DNA of 64,000 bases from Streptomyces nigra (GTDB lineage Bacteria > Actinomycetota > Actinomycetes > Streptomycetales > Streptomycetaceae), in assembly GCF_003074055.1 (NCBI RefSeq), contig NZ_CP029043.1, positions 4,952,501 through 5,016,500 of the forward strand, written 5' to 3'. Below, piece by piece: positions 34,606-43,415 of the stretch. Position 1 is the first letter of the stretch, and each line of letters opens with the position of its first letter. Position numbers and translations under genes: made by a program. The notes below the pieces were generated by a model. It did no database searches and had not been told where the DNA came from. It saw only the letters and a list, made by a program, of their open reading frames with translations.

Positions 34606-34648
34606 ACACGGCGGCGGGCCGCCGGATTTCTCCGACGGCCCGCCGTGT
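34606..34648 (-). terminator. Terminator of the symporter operon
   Basis: ACACGGCGG...GGCC at 34606-34620 pairs with GGCC...CCGCCGTGT at 34637-34648, ten bases after the symporter stop codon. Confidence 0.7.
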
Positions 34649-34657
34649 GCGGGTGGT

Positions 34658-36286
34658 TCAGTGGGACGAGCCCGCCGTGGCCGGCGGCAGCTCCACCTGG
34701 ACGCCGGGGTCGCCCGCGTCCGCCGTGTAGTCCTCCGGCTTCGTCTCGTCGACGCCGTCGGGGGCCTTCGCGGCCTTCAGGACGAACGTCAGGACGACGG
34801 TGACCAGCGCGTTGAGCACGAACGCCGTCAGACCGATGTAGCCGATCTCACCGATGCCCGGGATCTCCTTGGAGGAGCCGCCGAAGTGCTTCTGCGCCGG
34901 GGTCGCCACCCCGTACGCGGCGAGCGTGCCGTAGATCATGCCGACCGCCCAGCCGGCCAGCAGGGCCCAGCGGTGGAACCAGCGGGTGAACAGGCCGCCG
35001 ACCAGGGCCGGGAAGGTCTGCAGGATCCAGATGCCGCCCAGCAGCTGGAAGTTGATGGCGACCGTCTTGTCCATGGTGAGGACGAAGACCAGCGCGCCCA
35101 CCTTCACCAGCAGCGACACCAGCTTGGAGACCTTGGTCTCCTGGGCGGGCGTGGCGTCCGGCCTGATGAAGTCCTTGTAGATGTTGCGGGTGAACAGGTT
35201 CGCCGCTGCGATGGACATGATCGCCGCCGGCACCAGCGCGCCGATGCCGATGGCCGCGAAGGCCACGCCCGCGAACCAGGCCGGGAACATGTTCTCGAAC
35301 AGCTGCGGGATCGCCAGCTGCCCGTTCTGCACCTTGATCCCGGCCGCGATCGCCATGAAGCCCAGCAGGGCCAGCAGACCCAGCATCAGGGAGTACAGCG
35401 GCAGGATCGTGGTGTTGCGCCGGATCACCTCACGGCTGCGGGAGGACAGCGTCGCGGTGATCGAGTGCGGGTACATGAACAGCGCGAGGGCGGAGCCCAG
35501 CGCCAGCGTGGCGTACGTCCACTGGGTCGCGTCCGGCGGGGTGAGCGCCCCGCGTGGCGCGCCCGTGGCCGGGTTGGTCTGGCTGTACGCCTCGCTCGCC
35601 TTGGCGAAGATCTCGTCGAAGCCGCCCAGCTTGATCGGGATGTAGATGATCGCCACCGCGATGACGATGTAGATCAGCGTGTCCTTGACGAACGCGATCA
35701 GCGCGGGGGCGCGCAGGCCCGACGAGTAGGTGTACGCCGCCAGCACGCCGAAGGCGATGAGCAGCGGCAGGTCCTTGATGAACCAGTTGGTGTTCTCGCC
35801 GCCGCCGACGCCCATCACGTCCAGGACGGCCTGGATGCCGACCAGCTGGAGCGCGATGTAGGGCATCGTCGCCAGGATGCCGGTGACCGCCACGGCCAGC
35901 GACAGGCCCTTGGAGCCGAACCGCCCGCGCACGAAGTCGGAGGTCGTCACATAGCCGTGCTTGTGCGAGACCGACCACAGGCGCGGCAGGAACGTGAAGA
36001 TCAGCGGGTAGACGAGGATGGTGTACGGCACCGCGAAGAAGCCCGCCGCGCCGGCCGCGTAGATCGCCGCCGGGACCGCCACGAAGGTGTACGCGGTGTA
36101 CAGGTCGCCGCCGAGCAGGAACCATGTGACCCAGGTGCCGAACGACCGGCCGCCCAGGCCCCATTCGTCGAGGCTGTGCTCGTTCTCGGCCTTGCGCCAG
36201 CGCGCGGCCAGGAAGCCCATGACCGTGACGGCCAGGAAGAAGAAGATGAAGACGCCGAGCGCGACGCCGTTCACGCCGTCGTTCAT
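34658..36286 (-). CDS. Sodium:solute symporter (SSS family, monocarboxylate-type)
   Basis: 542 residues with about 13 membrane helices. Family landmarks are LGGRSFGTWVTWFLLGGDLYTAYTFVAVPAAIYA broken across helices 2-3, the SSS signature region YSSGLRAPALIAFVKDTLIY, and the late GALVPAAIMSIAAANLFTRN with the second sodium-site Ser/Ala positions. The acidic C-tail (ETKPEDYTADAGDPG) is cytoplasmic. The start overlaps the DUF3311 gene stop (ATGA); that pairing is typical of MctP/MctC-like carriers that import pyruvate, acetate or propionate. Actual substrate is unproven. Confidence 0.9.
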   Translation of the reverse strand: MNDGVNGVALGVFIFFFLAVTVMGFLAARWRKAENEHSLDEWGLGGRSFGTWVTWFLLGGDLYTAYTFVAVPAAIYAAGAAGFFAVPYTILVYPLIFTFLPRLWSVSHKHGYVTTSDFVRGRFGSKGLSLAVAVTGILATMPYIALQLVGIQAVLDVMGVGGGENTNWFIKDLPLLIAFGVLAAYTYSSGLRAPALIAFVKDTLIYIVIAVAIIYIPIKLGGFDEIFAKASEAYSQTNPATGAPRGALTPPDATQWTYATLALGSALALFMYPHSITATLSSRSREVIRRNTTILPLYSLMLGLLALLGFMAIAAGIKVQNGQLAIPQLFENMFPAWFAGVAFAAIGIGALVPAAIMSIAAANLFTRNIYKDFIRPDATPAQETKVSKLVSLLVKVGALVFVLTMDKTVAINFQLLGGIWILQTFPALVGGLFTRWFHRWALLAGWAVGMIYGTLAAYGVATPAQKHFGGSSKEIPGIGEIGYIGLTAFVLNALVTVVLTFVLKAAKAPDGVDETKPEDYTADAGDPGVQVELPPATAGSSH

Positions 36287-36546
36287 TCCGCGGCACCGCC
36301 CTTCTGGGAGGCGCGGGCGCGCTGGTCACGCTGCCACAGCTTGTACGCGGTCATCGTCAGCAGCGTCGAGATCAGCACCCACAGCATCTGGTACCAGTAG
36401 AAGAACGGGATGCCGATGAACTGCGGGTCGGTCCTGCTGTACGAACCCACCCACAGCATCGCCACGAAGGGTGCGGCCAGGCAGAGGCCGATGACCACCC
36501 GGGCGGGCGTCACCAGGCCTCTGTTCACTTCTGGTGCATCTGACAT
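36283..36546 (-). CDS. DUF3311 small membrane partner of the symporter
   Basis: 87 residues from ATG 36546. It has two membrane helices (ARVVIGLCLAAPFVAMLWVG and FYWYQMLWVLISTLLTMTAY) followed by a basic end (KLWQRDQRARASQKGG). DUF3311 proteins are encoded directly upstream of SSS symporters and are thought to be accessory subunits. The four-base overlap with the carrier gene implies coupled, near-stoichiometric translation. Confidence 0.88.
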   Translation of the reverse strand: MSDAPEVNRGLVTPARVVIGLCLAAPFVAMLWVGSYSRTDPQFIGIPFFYWYQMLWVLISTLLTMTAYKLWQRDQRARASQKGGAAE

Positions 36547-36710
36547 CGGACGGCTCCGCTCATTGATCGCCTGGGAAATGCCCGGGCAATGTAGGTGACG
36601 GCGCAACCGCAGCGGAAGGCTTTGACCGCCCTTCCGATGTGGAGGAATCGTGTGCACGTCACATGGAGCTGGACAGAAGCGGAATCTTCCGTACCGACCT
36701 CGTCCGTACG

Positions 36711-37475
36711 TCAGTCCTGCGGCCTCTTGAGCCTGGCCACGAACTTGTAGCGGTCGCCGCGGTACACCGAGCGCACCCACTCCACCGGCTGGCCCTCGCG
36801 GTCCAGGGAGTGCCGGGACAGCATGAGCATCGGCAGGCCCACGTCGGTGCCGAGCAGACCGGCCTCGCGCGGGGTGGCCAGCGAGGTCTCGATGGTCTCC
36901 TCAGCCTCGGCGAGATGGACGTCGTAGACCTCGGCGAGCGCGGTGTAGAGCGAGGTGTACTTGACCAGCGACCGGCGCAGCGCGGGGAAGCGCTTGGCGC
37001 TCAGGTGCGTGGTCTCGATGGCCATCGGCTCGCCGTTCGCCATGCGCAGCCGCTCGATGCGCAGCACCCGGCCGCCGGCCGTGATGTCGAGCAGGTCGGC
37101 CAGCCGGTCGTCGGCGGTGATGTAGCCGATGTCCAGCAGCTGCGAGGTCGGCTCCAGGCCCTGTGCCCGCATGTCCTCGGTGTACGAGGTGAGCTGCAGC
37201 GCCTGCGACACCTTCGGCTTGGCGACGAACGTGCCCTTGCCCTGGATGCGCTCCAGCCTGCCCTCGACGACGAGTTCCTGCAGGGCCTGGCGCACGGTCG
37301 TGCGCGAGGTGTCGAACTCGGCGGCGAGCGTGCGCTCGGGCGGCACGGGGGTGCCGGGCGCCTGGGTCTCCGTCATGTCGAGGAGATGCTTCTTCAGGCG
37401 GTAGTACTTGGGCACGCGGGCGGTGCGGACGGGGACGCCGCTCTCGTTCTCCGCACTGCTGACGTCGGTGCTCAT
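36711..37475 (-). CDS. dasR: GntR/HutC-family global regulator DasR
   Basis: 254 residues. The N-terminal GntR winged helix (about 20-90) contains VPPERTLAAEFDTSRTTVRQALQELVVEG and the wing RIQGKGTFVAKPK. The C-terminal UTRA effector domain (about 110-250) binds glucosamine-6-phosphate and related phosphosugars, releasing the protein from its operators. DasR controls chitin and N-acetylglucosamine use, development and antibiotics. It is divergent from dasABCD, with operator sites in the 356-bp spacer, one of them 103 bp upstream of dasR itself. Confidence 0.95.
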   Translation of the reverse strand: MSTDVSSAENESGVPVRTARVPKYYRLKKHLLDMTETQAPGTPVPPERTLAAEFDTSRTTVRQALQELVVEGRLERIQGKGTFVAKPKVSQALQLTSYTEDMRAQGLEPTSQLLDIGYITADDRLADLLDITAGGRVLRIERLRMANGEPMAIETTHLSAKRFPALRRSLVKYTSLYTALAEVYDVHLAEAEETIETSLATPREAGLLGTDVGLPMLMLSRHSLDREGQPVEWVRSVYRGDRYKFVARLKRPQD

Positions 37476-37577
37476 GCTCCGCCTTCCCGCTCCGGCTGCG
37501 GCTCACATCGTGGCACGGTGGCGCGGGGCCTGTCCCCGTACGCTCCGTGATCTGTTCTGTATACCGTCGCCGGGCCG

Positions 37578-37593
37578 TTTGGTCTAGTCCACA
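37578..37593. promoter_or_regulatory. DasR operator (dre), dasR-proximal
   Basis: TTTGGTCTAGTCCACA fits the DasR responsive element ACTGGTCTAGACCAGT. A weaker half-site (ATGGTCTAGC) follows at 37601-37610. Its position suggests dasR autoregulation. Confidence 0.75.
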
Positions 37594-37722
37594 GAATGCA
37601 ATGGTCTAGCGGCCGATGGCGGCCGCGAGCCGCATTTTCGAGGGTTTCTTACTTAAAGGTTCCTGCATATGTAGGTCGCATAACGGCTGGTAGGAGCCCC
37701 TTCGAGCACCCTTGACACCCCT

Positions 37723-37738
37723 TCTGGTCTGGTCCAAG
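37723..37738. promoter_or_regulatory. DasR operator (dre) 1 of dasA
   Basis: TCTGGTCTGGTCCAAG lies just downstream of a TTGACA hexamer (37712-37717), so bound DasR would block the dasA promoter. Confidence 0.8.
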
Positions 37739-37746
37739 CTCCGGGT

Positions 37747-37762
37747 ACTGGTCTACACCATT
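37747..37762. promoter_or_regulatory. DasR operator (dre) 2 of dasA
   Basis: ACTGGTCTACACCATT is the best dre match in the window. It is offset 24 bp from the preceding site and 70 bp before the dasA start codon. Confidence 0.85.
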
Positions 37763-37831
37763 GGTCCAGGTCCCGGCCCATCGCTAGTGCGGGGAGGCAG
37801 GGGGGTTTGTGGCATCCCTGAGGAGGGTGGC

Positions 37832-39109
37832 GTGAAGCGCAGGCTGATATCCGCGATCGGTGTCGCGGGCATGATGATCTCCCTGGCGGCGTGCGGGGGC
37901 GACAACGGCGACGGCGGGGGCAAGGCCGGGGCGGACGGGTACGCCGGCGAGACGCTCACGGTGTGGGTGATGGACGGTTCCTCGCCCGACCAGTGGCAGA
38001 AGGACGTCGCCGCCGCCTTCGAGAAGAAGACCAAGGCCAAGGTCAAGTTCCAGATCCAGCAGTGGAACGGCATCCAGCAGAAGCTGACCACCGCCCTCTC
38101 CGAGGAGAACCCGCCGGACGTCTTCGAGATCGGCAACACCCAGACGCCGGCCTACGCCAAGACGGGCGGCCTCGCCGACCTGGCCGACCTCAAGAACGAG
38201 ATCGGCGCCGAGTGGACGGCGTCCCTCAACGAGTCCTCCATCTTCGAGGGCAAGCAGTACGCGGCGCCGTGGTACTTCGCCAACCGCGTGGTGCTCTACA
38301 ACAAGAAGGTCTGGGCCGACGCCGGCATCAAGGACACGCCCAAGACCCGCGACGAGTTCTACGCCGACCTCAAGCAGATCGGCGAGAAGACCGACGCCGA
38401 GCCCATCTACCTGCCCGGCCAGAACTGGTACCACTTCGTGGGCCTCACCATCGGTGAGGGCGTCCAGCTGGTGAAGGAGCAGGACGGCAAGTACGTCTCC
38501 AACCTCGACGACCCGAAGGTCGCCGCCGCCATGGAGACGTACAAGAAGTTCCAGGCCCTGTCCAAGGCCCCCAAGGACAAGGACGAGGCCACCCCGCAGC
38601 AGGGCGAGGTCTTCGGCAAGGGCAACGTCGGCGCCTTCATCGGCATGGGCTGGGAGGCCGGCATCGCGATCAAGGCGAACCCGAAGATCGAGAAGGAGAT
38701 CGGCTACTTCACCATCCCCGGTGCCACGGCCGACAAGCCCGAGGGCGTCTTCCTCGGCGGCTCCAACCTCGCGGTCGCCGCGGGCAGCAAGAAGCAGGAG
38801 CTCGCCAAGGAGTTCCTGAAGATCGCCCTGTCCGACCAGTACGAGGGCCAGCTCGCCAAGCTCAACGGCGTCATCCCCAACAAGGAGTCGCTGCAGAGCA
38901 ACCTCAAGGGCAACGAGGTCGCCGAGGCCGCCGCGCCGGCCGCCGCGGGCGGTGGCACCACGCCGCTGATCCCCGAGTGGGCCGCCGTCGAGAACGCCCC
39001 CAACCCGGTCAAGACGTACATGACCGCCGTGCTGAACGGGAAGTCCCCGGCCGCCGCCGCCAAGCAGGTCGAGGACGAGTTCAACAAGCGCCTCGCGCAG
39101 CAGCAGTAA
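37832..39109 (+). CDS. dasA: Chitooligosaccharide-binding lipoprotein DasA
   Basis: 425 residues from GTG 37832 with GAGGAGGG upstream. The lipoprotein signal peptide ends in the lipobox LAAC (Cys21). The mature part is a family 1 solute-binding protein (GETLTVWVMDGSSPDQW, QQWNGIQQKLTTALSEENPPDV, FIGMGWEAG). DasA captures N,N'-diacetylchitobiose outside the cell for the DasBC permease; the shared ATPase MsiK is encoded elsewhere. A hairpin after the gene probably sets higher expression of the binding protein than of the permeases. Confidence 0.95.
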   Translation: MKRRLISAIGVAGMMISLAACGGDNGDGGGKAGADGYAGETLTVWVMDGSSPDQWQKDVAAAFEKKTKAKVKFQIQQWNGIQQKLTTALSEENPPDVFEIGNTQTPAYAKTGGLADLADLKNEIGAEWTASLNESSIFEGKQYAAPWYFANRVVLYNKKVWADAGIKDTPKTRDEFYADLKQIGEKTDAEPIYLPGQNWYHFVGLTIGEGVQLVKEQDGKYVSNLDDPKVAAAMETYKKFQALSKAPKDKDEATPQQGEVFGKGNVGAFIGMGWEAGIAIKANPKIEKEIGYFTIPGATADKPEGVFLGGSNLAVAAGSKKQELAKEFLKIALSDQYEGQLAKLNGVIPNKESLQSNLKGNEVAEAAAPAAAGGGTTPLIPEWAAVENAPNPVKTYMTAVLNGKSPAAAAKQVEDEFNKRLAQQQ

Positions 39110-39116
39110 GGGCACC

Positions 39117-39154
39117 GGGTGCGGGGGCCGGCCGTCGGGCCGCCCCCCGCACCC
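39117..39154 (+). terminator. Intercistronic hairpin between dasA and dasB
   Basis: GGGTGCGGGG... (from 39117) pairs with ...CCCCGCACCC (to 39154). Stems of this kind behind binding-protein genes stabilise the upstream message or partly terminate transcription. Confidence 0.65.
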
Positions 39155-39188
39155 TCGTTCCGGTAGGTCGAGAAGAGAGATCGCGAGC

Positions 39189-40175
39189 ATGACCGTGCAG
39201 ACCGAACGGCCGCCCTCCGGTCCGGTGGACGTGGCGAAGACGACGCCGGGCGGACCCCGCGGGCCCAGACCCGCGACGGGGAGGCGCGCGGGCACGTTCG
39301 TCCCCTACCTCCTGCTGCTGCCGGCCTGCGCGGCCACCGTGCTGCTGCTCGGCTGGCCGCTGCTGAAGGACGTGCTGCTGTCGTTCCAGAACCTCAACAT
39401 GGCGCAGCTGATCCAGCACGTCACCGAGTGGAACGGCGTCGAGAACTACAAGCAGGTCCTCACCGGCGAGGACTTCTGGCGCGTCACCCTGCGCTCGATC
39501 CTGTTCACGGCGGTCAACGTCGTCCTGATCATGGTCGCCGGCACCCTGGTGGGCCTGCTGCTGGCCCGCCTCGGCAAGCGGATGCGGATCACGCTGATGA
39601 TGGGGCTCGTACTGGCCTGGGCGATGCCGGTGGTCGCCGCCAGCACCGTCTACCAGTGGCTGTTCGCGCAGCGCTTCGGCGTCGTCAACTGGGTGCTGGA
39701 CAAGCTCGGCTGGCACTCGATGGCCGACTACAGCTGGACCAGCAGCCAGATGTCCACGTTCTTCGTGGTCACCCTGCTGATCGTGTGGATGTCGATCCCG
39801 TTCGTCGCGATCAACCTCTACGCGGCCACGACCACCATCCCCAGCGAGCTGTACGAGGCCGCCTCCCTGGACGGCGCGGGCGTCTGGAAGAGCTTCACCA
39901 CGGTGACCATGCCGTTCCTGCGCCCCTTCCTGTACGCCACGACCTTCCTCGAGGTCATCTGGGTCTTCAAGGCGTTCGTGCAGGTCTTCACCATCAACGG
40001 CGGCGGCCCCGACCGGCTCACCGAGATCCTGCCCGTCTACGCCTACATCGAGGGCGTCGGGAACCAGCACTACGGCATGGGCGCCGCGATCGCCGTCCTG
40101 ACCATCCTGATCCTGCTCGGCCTGACCGCCTACTACCTCAGGATCGTGCTCAAGCAAGAGGAGGACGAGCTGTGA
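39189..40175 (+). CDS. dasB: ABC sugar permease DasB
   Basis: 328 residues with six membrane helices after a Pro/Arg-rich cytoplasmic N-terminus. The EAA loop contacting the ATPase reads EAASLDGAGVWKSFTTVTMPFLRP. It is the MalF-type half of the chitobiose importer. The stop overlaps the dasC GTG start (GTGA). Confidence 0.94.
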   Translation: MTVQTERPPSGPVDVAKTTPGGPRGPRPATGRRAGTFVPYLLLLPACAATVLLLGWPLLKDVLLSFQNLNMAQLIQHVTEWNGVENYKQVLTGEDFWRVTLRSILFTAVNVVLIMVAGTLVGLLLARLGKRMRITLMMGLVLAWAMPVVAASTVYQWLFAQRFGVVNWVLDKLGWHSMADYSWTSSQMSTFFVVTLLIVWMSIPFVAINLYAATTTIPSELYEAASLDGAGVWKSFTTVTMPFLRPFLYATTFLEVIWVFKAFVQVFTINGGGPDRLTEILPVYAYIEGVGNQHYGMGAAIAVLTILILLGLTAYYLRIVLKQEEDEL

Positions 40176-41002
40176 AGCGCTCACTCTTCGGCCGTCTGTG
40201 GCCCAACGTCACGGCCGTCGTCCTGTTCGTCGGCTTCGTCTTCCCCGTCTACTGGATGTTCGCCACGGCGTTCAAGCCGACCGGCGACATCATCTCCGAG
40301 GACCCGGTCTGGTTCCCGACCGACATCACCTTCGAGCACTTCCAGCGGGCCACCGGCGTCGACCACTTCTGGACCTACGTCGGCAACTCGCTGATCGTCA
40401 CCCTCTGCGCGGTCGTCTTCGCCCTGGTCATCGCGCTGGCCGGCGCGTTCGCCCTGGCGCGGATGCGGTTCAAGGGGCGGCGCGGGTTCGTCATCGGCTT
40501 CATGCTGGCCCAGATGGCGCCCTGGGAGGTCATGATCATCGCGGTGTACATGATCGTCCGGGACGCGTCGATGCTCAACAGCCTGCTGCCGCTGACCGTC
40601 TTCTACATGATGATGATCCTGCCCTTCACCATCCTGACGCTGCGCGGCTTCGTCGCCGCGGTGCCGCGGGAGCTGGAGGAGGCGGCGATGGTCGACGGCT
40701 GCACCCGCTCCCAGGCGTTCCGCAAGGTCATCCTGCCGCTGCTGGCGCCGGGCCTGATGTCCACGTCCCTCTTCGGCTTCATCACCGCGTGGAACGAGTT
40801 CCCGCTGGTCCTGGTGCTGAACAAGGAGGCGGAGGCGCAGACCCTGCCGCTGTGGCTGTCCAGCTTCCAGACCGCCTTCGGCAACGACTGGGGCGCGACC
40901 ATGGCGGCCTCGTCCCTCTTCGCCGTCCCGATCCTGATCCTCTTCGTCTTCCTGCAGCGCAGGGCTGTCAGCGGCCTGACGGCCGGCGCCGTGAAGGGAT
41001 AA
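40172..41002 (+). CDS. dasC: ABC sugar permease DasC
   Basis: 276 residues from GTG 40172, coupled to dasB by a four-base overlap. Six membrane helices; the EAA motif reads EEAAMVDGCTRSQAFRKVILPLLAPG. It is the MalG-type partner of DasB. It ends nine bases before dasD. Confidence 0.94.
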   Translation: MKRSLFGRLWPNVTAVVLFVGFVFPVYWMFATAFKPTGDIISEDPVWFPTDITFEHFQRATGVDHFWTYVGNSLIVTLCAVVFALVIALAGAFALARMRFKGRRGFVIGFMLAQMAPWEVMIIAVYMIVRDASMLNSLLPLTVFYMMMILPFTILTLRGFVAAVPRELEEAAMVDGCTRSQAFRKVILPLLAPGLMSTSLFGFITAWNEFPLVLVLNKEAEAQTLPLWLSSFQTAFGNDWGATMAASSLFAVPILILFVFLQRRAVSGLTAGAVKG

Positions 41003-41011
41003 CGCCACCCG

Positions 41012-42493
41012 ATGACGACCATCGCCAGCGGCACCGACACACTCACGCGCGATGCCCTGACCGTGCTCCAGCCGGGCTTCACCGGCACCACCGCCCCGGA
41101 CTGGCTGCTGCGCCGCCTCGGGGAGGGCCTCGCCTCCGTCGGACTGTTCGGCCGCAACATCGCCTCGCCCGAGCAGCTGGCCGCCCTCACCGCCCAGTTG
41201 CGCGCCGAGCGCGACGACGTCCTCGTGGCGATCGACGAGGAGGGCGGCGACGTCACCCGGCTCGAGGTGCGGACCGGCTCCAGCTTCCCCGGCAACCACG
41301 CCCTCGGCGCCGTCGACGACGTCGACCTCACCCGGCAGGTCGCGGCCGAACTGGGCCGCCGCCTCGCCGCCTGCGGCGTCAACCTCAACTGGGCCCCGTC
41401 GGCCGACGTCAACTCCAACCCGGCCAACCCGGTGATCGGCGTGCGCTCCTTCGGCGCCGACACCGCCCTGGCCGCCCGGCACACCGCGGCCTATGTCACC
41501 GGTCTGCAGTCGGCGGGCGTCGCGGCGTGCACCAAGCACTTCCCCGGCCACGGGGACACCGCCGTCGACTCCCATCACGCGCTGCCCCGCATCGACGCCG
41601 ACGCCTCGGTGCTGACGGAACGCGAACTCGCCCCGTTCCGCGCGGCGATCGCCGCCGGTACCCGGGCCGTGATGAGCGCGCACATCCTCGTGCCCGCCCT
41701 GGACCCGGACCGCCCGGCGACCCTGTCCCACGGCATCCTGACCGATCTGCTGCGCGGCGAACTCGGCTACACCGGCCTCATCGTCACCGACGGCATGGAG
41801 ATGCAGGCCATCGCCGCCACCTACGGCATCGAGCGCGGCAGCGTCCTCGCGATCGCGGCCGGTGCCGACGCCATCTGCGTGGGCGGCGGCCTCGCCGACG
41901 ACGAGACCGTACGGCGGCTGCGCGACGCCCTCGTCACGGCCGTCCGTGCGGGCGACCTGCCCGAGGCACGGCTCGCGGAGGCGGCCGAACGCGTCCGCGA
42001 GCTGGCCCGCTGGACGACGGCCACCACGGCGGACGCGGCCGAGGCCCGACCCGACATCGGCCTGGTCGCGGCCCGCCGCGCCCTGCGGCTGGCCGGCGCC
42101 GGGTCCTTCACCCCGCTCATCGGGGCGCCGTACGTCGCCGCGTTCACCCCGGTCGCCAACATCGCGGTCGGCGACGAGACGCCGTGGGGCGTGGCGGCGG
42201 AGCTGGACCGGCTGCTCCCCGGCACCCGGACGGGCAGCCACACCGGCGAGGACGCGGGCCGGGAGGCCCTCGCGGCGGCCGGTGGGCGCCGCCTGGTGGC
42301 GGTCGTGCGCGACGAGCACCGCCACCCCTGGATGGCGACGGCCCTGGACGACCTGCTCACGGCCCGTCCCGACACGATCGTGGTCGAGATGGGCGTCCCC
42401 CAGGCCGCCCCCCGCGGCGCCCTGCACATCGCCACCCATGGCGCGGCCCGCGTCTGCGGCCGCGCGGCGGCGGAGGTCATCGCGGGCGTCTAA
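41012..42493 (+). CDS. dasD: Glycoside hydrolase family 3 beta-N-acetylglucosaminidase DasD
   Basis: 493 residues from ATG 41012. The GH3 N-acetylglucosaminidase signature KHFPGHGDTAVDSHHALP carries the catalytic His of the NagZ-type acid/base dyad, and LIVTDGMEMQAI carries the Asp nucleophile. No signal peptide, so it splits imported chitobiose inside the cell. A poorly conserved C-terminal domain of about 150 residues follows the barrel. It is the last gene of dasABCD, ended by a strong hairpin. Confidence 0.93.
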   Translation: MTTIASGTDTLTRDALTVLQPGFTGTTAPDWLLRRLGEGLASVGLFGRNIASPEQLAALTAQLRAERDDVLVAIDEEGGDVTRLEVRTGSSFPGNHALGAVDDVDLTRQVAAELGRRLAACGVNLNWAPSADVNSNPANPVIGVRSFGADTALAARHTAAYVTGLQSAGVAACTKHFPGHGDTAVDSHHALPRIDADASVLTERELAPFRAAIAAGTRAVMSAHILVPALDPDRPATLSHGILTDLLRGELGYTGLIVTDGMEMQAIAATYGIERGSVLAIAAGADAICVGGGLADDETVRRLRDALVTAVRAGDLPEARLAEAAERVRELARWTTATTADAAEARPDIGLVAARRALRLAGAGSFTPLIGAPYVAAFTPVANIAVGDETPWGVAAELDRLLPGTRTGSHTGEDAGREALAAAGGRRLVAVVRDEHRHPWMATALDDLLTARPDTIVVEMGVPQAAPRGALHIATHGAARVCGRAAAEVIAGV

Positions 42494-42500
42494 GGGCTGG

Positions 42501-42545
42501 ACGACCAAGGCGCCGGCCCCCTCAGGGGACCGGCGCCTTGGTCGT
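42501..42545. terminator. Bidirectional terminator between dasD and nagB
   Basis: ACGACCAAGGCGCCGG with its complement CCGGCGCCTTGGTCGT forms a 16-bp stem around a CCCCTCAGGGG loop, between the two convergent genes. Confidence 0.88.
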
Positions 42546-42562
42546 CCGCGGAAGAGCGGGGC

Positions 42563-43348
42563 TCAGATCCCCTGCCAGTCGGGCTTGTTGGCGTACGTGT
42601 GCCGGAAGTAGTCCGCCAGCTTCAGCTTCGAGGCGGCCGCCTCGTCCACGACGACCGTCGCGTGTGGGTGGAGCTGCAGCGCCGACGCCGGGCACACCGC
42701 GGCGACCGGGCCCTCGACGGTCGCGGCGACCGCGTCCGCCTTGCCCTCGCCGGTGGCCAGCAGCACCAGGTGCCGCGCCTCCAGGATCGTCCCGATGCCC
42801 TGCGTGATCACGTGGTGCGGGACCTGCTCGATGTCCCCGTCGAAGAAGCGCGCGTTGTCCACGCGGGTCTGCTCGGTGAGCGTCTTGATCCGGGTCCGCG
42901 AGGCCAGCGACGAACAGGGCTCGTTGAAGCCGATGTGCCCGTCGGTGCCGATCCCGAGCAGCTGGAGGTCGACCCCGCCGGCCGCCGCCAGGGCCGCGTC
43001 GTACTCCTCGCACGCGGCCTGCACGTCCTCGGCCGTGCCGTCCGGGCCCATGAACGCGTCCATGGGGATGCCCAGCGGTTCCAGCACCTCGCGCCGCAGC
43101 ACCGAGCGATAGGACTCGGGGTGCTCGGCGGGGAGCCCCACGTACTCGTCGAGCTGGGCGATACGCGCCCGCGAGGCGTCGACGGCACCGGAGCGCACCT
43201 TGTCCGCGAGCGCCGTGTAGATGGGCAGCGGTGTCGACCCGGTGGCCACACCGAGCAGGGCGTCGGGCTTGCGTCGGAGCAGCTGGGCCATGGCCTCGGC
43301 TATCAGCTCGCCACCCGCCTGGGCGTCCGGAACGATGACAACTTCCAC
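42563..43348 (-). CDS. nagB: Glucosamine-6-phosphate deaminase
   Basis: 261 residues from ATG 43348. It converts glucosamine-6-phosphate, the DasR effector, to fructose-6-phosphate and ammonia. Motifs: GVATGSTPLPIYTAL (phosphate loop), AQLDEYVGL (general-base Asp), and GIGTDGHIGFNEP (active-site loop with catalytic Asp/His). The dre at 43400-43415, 52 bp upstream, places it in the DasR regulon, so removal of the inducer is induced by the inducer itself. Confidence 0.96.
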   Translation of the reverse strand: MEVVIVPDAQAGGELIAEAMAQLLRRKPDALLGVATGSTPLPIYTALADKVRSGAVDASRARIAQLDEYVGLPAEHPESYRSVLRREVLEPLGIPMDAFMGPDGTAEDVQAACEEYDAALAAAGGVDLQLLGIGTDGHIGFNEPCSSLASRTRIKTLTEQTRVDNARFFDGDIEQVPHHVITQGIGTILEARHLVLLATGEGKADAVAATVEGPVAAVCPASALQLHPHATVVVDEAAASKLKLADYFRHTYANKPDWQGI

Positions 43349-43399
43349 GCTGGGCCTGCCGATCTGAGGAGGGACTCGAAGGTCACCCTGAAGAGAGCA

Positions 43400-43415
43400 T
43401 GTGGTTTAGACCAAT
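43400..43415. promoter_or_regulatory. DasR operator (dre) of nagB
   Basis: TGTGGTTTAGACCAAT, 52 bases upstream of the nagB start, keeps the GG-TNTAGACCA core of the DasR element. Confidence 0.8.
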